In this document: positions 59,977 to 64,000 of the stretch, one piece after another
Numbering within the stretch: position 1 is the stretch's first letter
Layout of the letters: every line of letters starts with the position of its first letter
Assembly: GCA_034002405.1 (NCBI GenBank)
Contig: JAVFAS010000009.1
Coordinates: 1 to 64,000, forward strand
Source: SZUA-365 sp034002405
GTDB lineage: Bacteria > Bacteroidota > Ignavibacteria > SZUA-365
Reading direction: 5' to 3'
Length of the DNA: 64,000 bases
Position numbers and translations under genes: made by a program
The notes under the pieces: model-generated
Told to the model about the DNA's origin: nothing
The model's database searches: none
What the model saw: only the letters and a program-made list of their open reading frames with translations

Positions 59977-60909
59977 TCAGGTGTTGGCGAGATCGATTGG
60001 CAGTTTCTCGAGATAGCGCCGCAGAGGTTCCAGTCCGATCAGTGGCGCCGGGGCGAGTGGCAGGAGCAGACGCGGGAAGGCGATCAGTTCCGGTGGGAGT
60101 GGCGTCCGATCCGTTTCCGCGGTCCATTTGTTGACCGCGAGTGCCGTCGGCACCGTGCGCACGGCCGCGAGCGCGGTGACGATGCGCCGGGCCTCCATCC
60201 ATGAGAGCAGATCCGGATTGATGACCACGGTGACCCGTGCGCGTGCGGGATCAGCGAACAGGGTGCGCAGCGCGTCGTATGCGCGGCGTTCTTCCTCGAG
60301 CCGGACAAGCACGCGGTCGAGTTCCCGCTCGCTCCGCCCGAAACGGATGCGGGTGATGATTTCCCTCTTCTCCTTGATCGTGCGGCGCAGACGGATCAGT
60401 TCCTCGGTCCAGATCCCGGAAAGTGTCGGGGATGAGAAAAAGCGCAGGGCGAGCGCGGTCGGCGGCAGATCGACAACCACGATGTCGGCATCCGTATCCG
60501 CGGCGGTGGCGTTCTGGAACGCCGCGCGCAGGGCGAATTCCTCGAGACCGGGAGAATGCCGCAAGACACGGAAATACTGCTCGAGGTTGAGCGCGGTGAG
60601 GTACGAGTAATGTTCACGCATGCGCTGATGTGTTTCCTCGAGCACTCGTGCGATCCAGCGATCGATGTCGGGTTCGCGCACGCGCAGTCCCGGCGCGACC
60701 GTGACCGGAGACTCGCCAATGGGGGTCTGGAAAATGTCGGATTGGTTATGCGCCGGATCGAGCGAGAGCAGTGTGACCGTGCGACCCGCGCGCGCGTGCG
60801 CCATCGCGATGAGTGCCGACAGCGTGGATTTTCCCACGCCACCTTTCCCGATCTGGAACAGGTAGACCGGGGATGCGGGTGATGTCGTATGAGGTTTGGA
60901 ATGGGCCAT
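59977..60909 (-). CDS. ArsA/Get3-like ATPase, 310 aa
   Basis: Deviant Walker A FQIGKGGVGKSTLS, switch I-like LLSLDPAHNQSDIFQ, and DIVVVDLPPTALALRFFSSP, all of the ArsA/Get3 kind. It is a single-domain form, about half of arsenical pump ATPase ArsA, with no arsenic genes nearby. Such ATPases in bacteria may handle tail-anchored membrane proteins or cofactor loading; the role here is unknown. It is the last of a four-gene run after cstA, a membrane protein and a 90-aa protein, suggesting a function with membrane proteins. Confidence 0.88.
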   Translation of the reverse strand: MAHSKPHTTSPASPVYLFQIGKGGVGKSTLSALIAMAHARAGRTVTLLSLDPAHNQSDIFQTPIGESPVTVAPGLRVREPDIDRWIARVLEETHQRMREHYSYLTALNLEQYFRVLRHSPGLEEFALRAAFQNATAADTDADIVVVDLPPTALALRFFSSPTLSGIWTEELIRLRRTIKEKREIITRIRFGRSERELDRVLVRLEEERRAYDALRTLFADPARARVTVVINPDLLSWMEARRIVTALAAVRTVPTALAVNKWTAETDRTPLPPELIAFPRLLLPLAPAPLIGLEPLRRYLEKLPIDLANT

Positions 60910-60935
60910 TATCTTTCGCACGGGAGCGGGGGGAT

Positions 60936-61208
60936 TCAGTCCACCGGCAGATGCGAGGAAAGCTGCGAGAGCGGGGAATGCGCGGTATCGATCGTGGTGA
61001 GCAGCTGTCGCAATTCCTCTTCGAGATCCGGCAGGAGTGCCAAGGTGAGCTCTGCCGGAGGGGCGGGAAATCCGACTGCGTGCCCGAGCAGCAGGAGGGC
61101 GAATACCTGACGCAGTTCCGTGACCTCCCATTCGAGCGCGTCGACCGCGCGGGCGCGTTGCATGTCATCGAACATGCCGAAGAGGCGCCGCCAGCGTCCC
61201 CGTCTCAT
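60936..61208 (-). CDS. 90-aa helical protein of unknown function
   Basis: ATG 61208 overlaps the stop of the membrane protein gene (ATGA), which supports it as real. N-terminus basic (MRRGRWRRLFGMFDDMQRARA), then two helices (ALEWEVTELRQVFALLLLGHAVGFPAPPAELTLALLPDLEEEL). No transmembrane segment is strong enough to be certain. It lies 26 bases before the ArsA-like gene and may be a small adaptor between it and the membrane protein. Confidence 0.7.
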   Translation of the reverse strand: MRRGRWRRLFGMFDDMQRARAVDALEWEVTELRQVFALLLLGHAVGFPAPPAELTLALLPDLEEELRQLLTTIDTAHSPLSQLSSHLPVD

Positions 61209-61762
61209 GGCACCTGCTCCGGCGGGACATGCTCCGTCCGCACGTCCGCACGATCGGCGCGGCCCGGCGGCTGGACGCGGAAGATGCGTGCGTCGGACGT
61301 GATCCGTCTCGCGGAGGGGAAAAACACATACGCGGCGTAGAGTGTCATCAGAAAAATACCGGCATGATGGATACCCGACACGGCGATCAGCGACGCGGCC
61401 GCGGCGATCCATGCCGTGTACAGTGCGATACGAGTGCTGGTATGCTGGAAACGGTAGAATGCGGAAAAGGACACCACGGCGTCCTGTCGGTGCGCGCGGG
61501 CGAACAGCACGCGGTAGAGCAACGGCAGGGCCACGGCGGTACACGCGGCAAGGACGAAGAGGACGACATCCCAGGTGGGATGGTCAACATACGGGAGCGA
61601 GGAGAAATGGCCGAGCATGCGCGCGGATTCCACGACAACGAGGATGGCCGCGGGCGCGGCCAGCATACGGACGTACCGAAGCCGGAGATGTCGGCGCATA
61701 TCCTCGAGCGCGGAGGTCAGCGCTTGTCGGCGTTCATCACCATGCGCTGCTTCCCGCTTCAT
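61205..61762 (-). CDS. Multi-pass membrane protein of unknown function, 185 aa
   Basis: GGGGAAG lies before ATG 61762. Four hydrophobic segments: VRMLAAPAAILVVVESARML, VVLFVLAACTAVALPLLYRVLF, IALYTAWIAAAASLIAVSG, and AGIFLMTLYAAYVFF. A charged N-terminal helix (residues 1-35) and a polar C-terminal tail (RVQPPGRADRADVRTEH) flank them. No family recognised. It lies 22 bases after cstA and overlaps the 90-aa gene. Confidence 0.7.
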   Translation of the reverse strand: MKREAAHGDERRQALTSALEDMRRHLRLRYVRMLAAPAAILVVVESARMLGHFSSLPYVDHPTWDVVLFVLAACTAVALPLLYRVLFARAHRQDAVVSFSAFYRFQHTSTRIALYTAWIAAAASLIAVSGIHHAGIFLMTLYAAYVFFPSARRITSDARIFRVQPPGRADRADVRTEHVPPEQVP

Positions 61763-61784
61763 GGCCGCTTCCCCATGCCGCGCC

Positions 61785-63530
61785 TCATGTTCGCGGCCCG
61801 GATTCCGACACCCACTCCCGTGACGGTGCCGGTCGGAAAAACCGAATGACACCTTCGACGGTCACCCAGAGGACGATGAAGATGATCGCGGCATTGATGA
61901 CCTGCAGAAGCAGATTGTGACTGCTGCCATACTCAAGCTGGTTGAGCAGCGAGGCCCAGATGGTCATCACGCACATGAACAGGGCCGGGATGCCGGCATA
62001 CAGCCAGTGGGATCCGCCACGGGTACGGAGGTACAGGGTGATGATGATCAGCGCCAGCGCGGCGAGCGTCTGGTTGACCGCGCCGAACAGCGGCCACAGG
62101 CTGAGCGCACCCGCGCCATCGGCACCGGACGCAAAGGCGAGCAGTGCGGCGGTCACGACGACGAAGGTGGTCGCGACGTAGCGATTGTGGAAGCCGGGCA
62201 CCTTGAGGTTGGTGAAGAGCTCGGTAACGACATACCGTTGAATGCGCGCGGCGGTGTCGAGCGTCGTGCCGGCGAAGGACGCGACGAACACACCCATGAT
62301 CACCACCGCGATCTCCCGGGGGAGTCCCGCGGACGCGATCATGTTCGCCGCACCGTCGACAAAGGCCGTGATCTTCGATCCCATGCCCGAGGCCGCGGCC
62401 CAGGAAGAGTACTGCTCGGTCCATGCCGCGACACCGCGGAGCGTCTGTCCATCCGCGCCGGTCACTCCCATTCCGATGCCCGCCGCGACGGCGATGATCA
62501 CCAGCGTCGCCAAGCCGCCCTCGACGAGCATCGATCCGTAGCCGACGAAAAGCGCGTCGCTTTCGCGCCGCACCTGCTTGGCGGAAGTGCCGGACGAAAC
62601 CAGCGCGTGGAAACCCGAAATCGCGCCACAGGCGATGGTGATGAAGAGAAACGGCCACAGGGGCGGCGCTTCCGCGGGGGCGGCGTGGAAGGCGGGGGCG
62701 ACGATGTGCAGGTTGCCGGTGAATGCCGCGGCGATCACGCCCAGGCCCAGCAGTGTCATGGCGATGACCAGCTGATACGCGTTGATGAAATCGCGAGGTT
62801 GCAGCAGCACGGTGACCGGCAGCACCGAGGCGACAAAGGCATAGACGAGGAGAATCGCGGTCCATATTCCCGTGGCGGGGATGCCCGCGATCGTAGGCAT
62901 TTGCAGCGGAACGACGGCACCGAGGACAATCGTCGCGTACATCAGCGCGACCGCCACCAGCGACCAGAGGCCAAACGATGCACCGCGCCGATAGATCAGG
63001 AAGCCGAGCGTCATGGCGATGGGAATCTGCAGCCAGACCGGCGCGACGGATGCGGGGAACATATCGAAAATGATGGCGATCACCATGCCAAAAATGGCGA
63101 TCACGATCCATAACTCCAGAAAGACGATAAGGAAGAAAAAGAAGCGCGAGCGGCTGTTGAGATACCGTGCGGTGTAGTCGGAAATCGACTTTCCCTGATT
63201 GCGCATGGAAATCAGCAGTGCGCCGAGATCGTGTACCGCACCCATGACAATGCTGCCGACGAAGACCCAGAGCAGGGCAGGAACCCAACCCCAGATGATC
63301 GCGATCGCCGGCCCCACGATCGGTCCCGTTCCCGCGATCGATGTGAAGTGATGTCCGAAGATCACTTCCTTCCGCGTCGGCACGTAGTCCATCCCGTCCT
63401 CGAATTGCACCGATGGAGCGACATTCCCGTCATCGATGGAGAAAATCCTCCTGCCGATATAGCGTCCATAGAGCCGGTACATCAGCAGGTACCCACCAAA
63501 GGACAGCAACATGATCAGGAGCGCAGGCAT
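61785..63530 (-). CDS. cstA: Carbon starvation protein CstA-type peptide/pyruvate transporter, 581 aa
   Basis: ATG 63530 with GAGAGA upstream; the first residues (PALLIMLLSFGGYLLMYRLYGRYIGRRIF) are the CstA N-terminus, followed by DGMDYVPTRKEVIFGHHFTSIAGTGPIVGPAIAI, the family signature. About sixteen membrane helices. Members import peptides or pyruvate during starvation. The length is shorter than E. coli CstA (about 700), typical of the short form. It heads a four-gene run ending in an ArsA-like ATPase. Confidence 0.95.
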   Translation of the reverse strand: MPALLIMLLSFGGYLLMYRLYGRYIGRRIFSIDDGNVAPSVQFEDGMDYVPTRKEVIFGHHFTSIAGTGPIVGPAIAIIWGWVPALLWVFVGSIVMGAVHDLGALLISMRNQGKSISDYTARYLNSRSRFFFFLIVFLELWIVIAIFGMVIAIIFDMFPASVAPVWLQIPIAMTLGFLIYRRGASFGLWSLVAVALMYATIVLGAVVPLQMPTIAGIPATGIWTAILLVYAFVASVLPVTVLLQPRDFINAYQLVIAMTLLGLGVIAAAFTGNLHIVAPAFHAAPAEAPPLWPFLFITIACGAISGFHALVSSGTSAKQVRRESDALFVGYGSMLVEGGLATLVIIAVAAGIGMGVTGADGQTLRGVAAWTEQYSSWAAASGMGSKITAFVDGAANMIASAGLPREIAVVIMGVFVASFAGTTLDTAARIQRYVVTELFTNLKVPGFHNRYVATTFVVVTAALLAFASGADGAGALSLWPLFGAVNQTLAALALIIITLYLRTRGGSHWLYAGIPALFMCVMTIWASLLNQLEYGSSHNLLLQVINAAIIFIVLWVTVEGVIRFFRPAPSREWVSESGPRT

Positions 63531-63976
63531 GGCATTCTCTCGTTGGGACGAATGACGCAACATACGAATTCCCGTGAAACCATGCAGGCGATCAGCCCGG
63601 GTGGTCGAGGTGGGCGGTGGGGGCCACCTGCCGGTGGGGTCGATATTTCTATGACGGGAACGAATCCTTTTCTATCTTCACGGTATTCCCCGAACGGGGA
63701 TGTGCGCGGCATTCGTGAAATAGATCCTGATCATGCGCCGCGGCTTGGAAAACAGATTGGAAAATCTGATATTACAACGATAACGCGAATCATTGATTTC
63801 CATGATTCGCGAGACCGAAACGCGGATGCCAGGGCACGTAACGGAAATGCCGTTTTCGTGTCTACCGCGAAGGAGGCGCCGACAGGCCAGAGTGCTCGCA
63901 TCGCTCCCACGCGCCGCCGACGAATTCGAACATGAGCTTTACGATAGTCTTTAGCTTTAACCCTTTGGAGGCTCGT
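63531..63976. other. Non-coding region with hairpins before the last gene
   Basis: About 445 bases without a convincing gene. Two hairpins stand out: CAGATT-ggaa-AATCTG (63753-63768) and the strong CGCGAATCAT, 8-base loop, ATGATTCGCG (63784-63811). A small CCCCG-aa-CGGGG lies near 63688-63699. A CTG-N20-TATGTTG match just upstream of cstA on the minus strand could be its promoter, but it is weak. Confidence 0.6.
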
Positions 63977-64000
63977 ATGCACAAAAAGCTACTGCTTGTT
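63977..64000 (+). CDS. Start of an exported protein (truncated by the window edge)
   Basis: ATG 63977 is preceded by TTTGGAGGCTCGT, a strong ribosome site. The eight codons read MHKKLLLV, the typical opening of a signal peptide. The protein itself is outside the window. Confidence 0.65.

Noticed and set aside
59977..60909. Arsenic resistance function for the ArsA-like ATPase
   Set aside because: It is single-domain, and there is no arsB, arsC, arsD or arsR in the window.

Overview
The window is GC-rich, densely coded bacterial DNA, most likely from the Bacteroidota-Chlorobiota side of the FCB group; a Kapabacteria- or Ignavibacteria-like lineage is a guess. Four things support this. Two large exported proteins end in type IX secretion (T9SS) sorting domains. 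A PorD-family (formerly DUF4835) gene lies divergent from a PorV-like gene. Several genes belong to families familiar from this group (SBBP beta-propellers, DUF5683-like, DUF5659-like). Many gene starts carry a promoter of the Bacteroidota form, TTG, 19-21 bases, then TAnnTTT(G). A run of 100 N at 45144-45243 marks a draft or metagenome assembly. I saw no rRNA, tRNA, CRISPR array or intact mobile element; the only hint of mobile DNA is a coding tail and a 9-bp direct repeat at the left edge.

Layout. 1-8 kb: a gene tail, a small DUF5659-like gene with its own promoter, two T9SS-type exported proteins, a mini zinc-finger anti-sigma-like protein, and a large conserved protein of unknown function. 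8-14 kb: a TPR lipoprotein, then signal transduction (NarL-type kinase/regulator pair, lone receiver, PAS hybrid-type kinase) and a macrodomain protein. 14-25.3 kb: hpd, a NYN nuclease, then one long, tightly overlapping run: Mla lipid transport (mlaE-mlaF-mlaD), PfkB kinase, RmlD-like reductase, serS, HAD phosphatase, MsbA-like ABC exporter and a DHH phosphodiesterase. 25.3-32 kb: a Spy-like protein, a small membrane protein, asparaginase, the porD/porV divergent pair, enoyl-CoA hydratase, a divergent polysaccharide deacetylase and a DUF5683-like protein.

32-41 kb: a TetR-controlled tripartite RND efflux operon ending in a clear terminator, followed by a LonB-type protease with its own promoter. 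41-50.7 kb (minus strand): ECF sigma factor, anti-sigma/outer-membrane barrel (split by the N gap), a propeller-like lipoprotein and two glycosyltransferases; then amidase, dipeptidyl peptidase IV, GNAT and a small barrel. 50.8-57.7 kb: a small acidic protein, an Rsm22/METTL17-like methyltransferase, hpnC-hpnD-hpnE (squalene synthesis), a lysophospholipid-type acyltransferase and mnmA. 57.8-64 kb: mdh, an SdiA-regulated-like propeller, a four-gene minus-strand run (cstA, membrane protein, 90-aa protein, ArsA/Get3-like ATPase), and the first codons of a new exported protein.

The common theme is envelope biology: T9SS export, Mla lipid traffic, LPS-type glycosyltransferases, squalene/hopanoid precursors, efflux, and an ECF sigma factor whose partner seems to join an anti-sigma domain to an outer-membrane barrel. 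The least explained units are the cstA-membrane-small-ArsA run, the 619-aa TIM-barrel-like protein and the sigma/anti-sigma/barrel locus.
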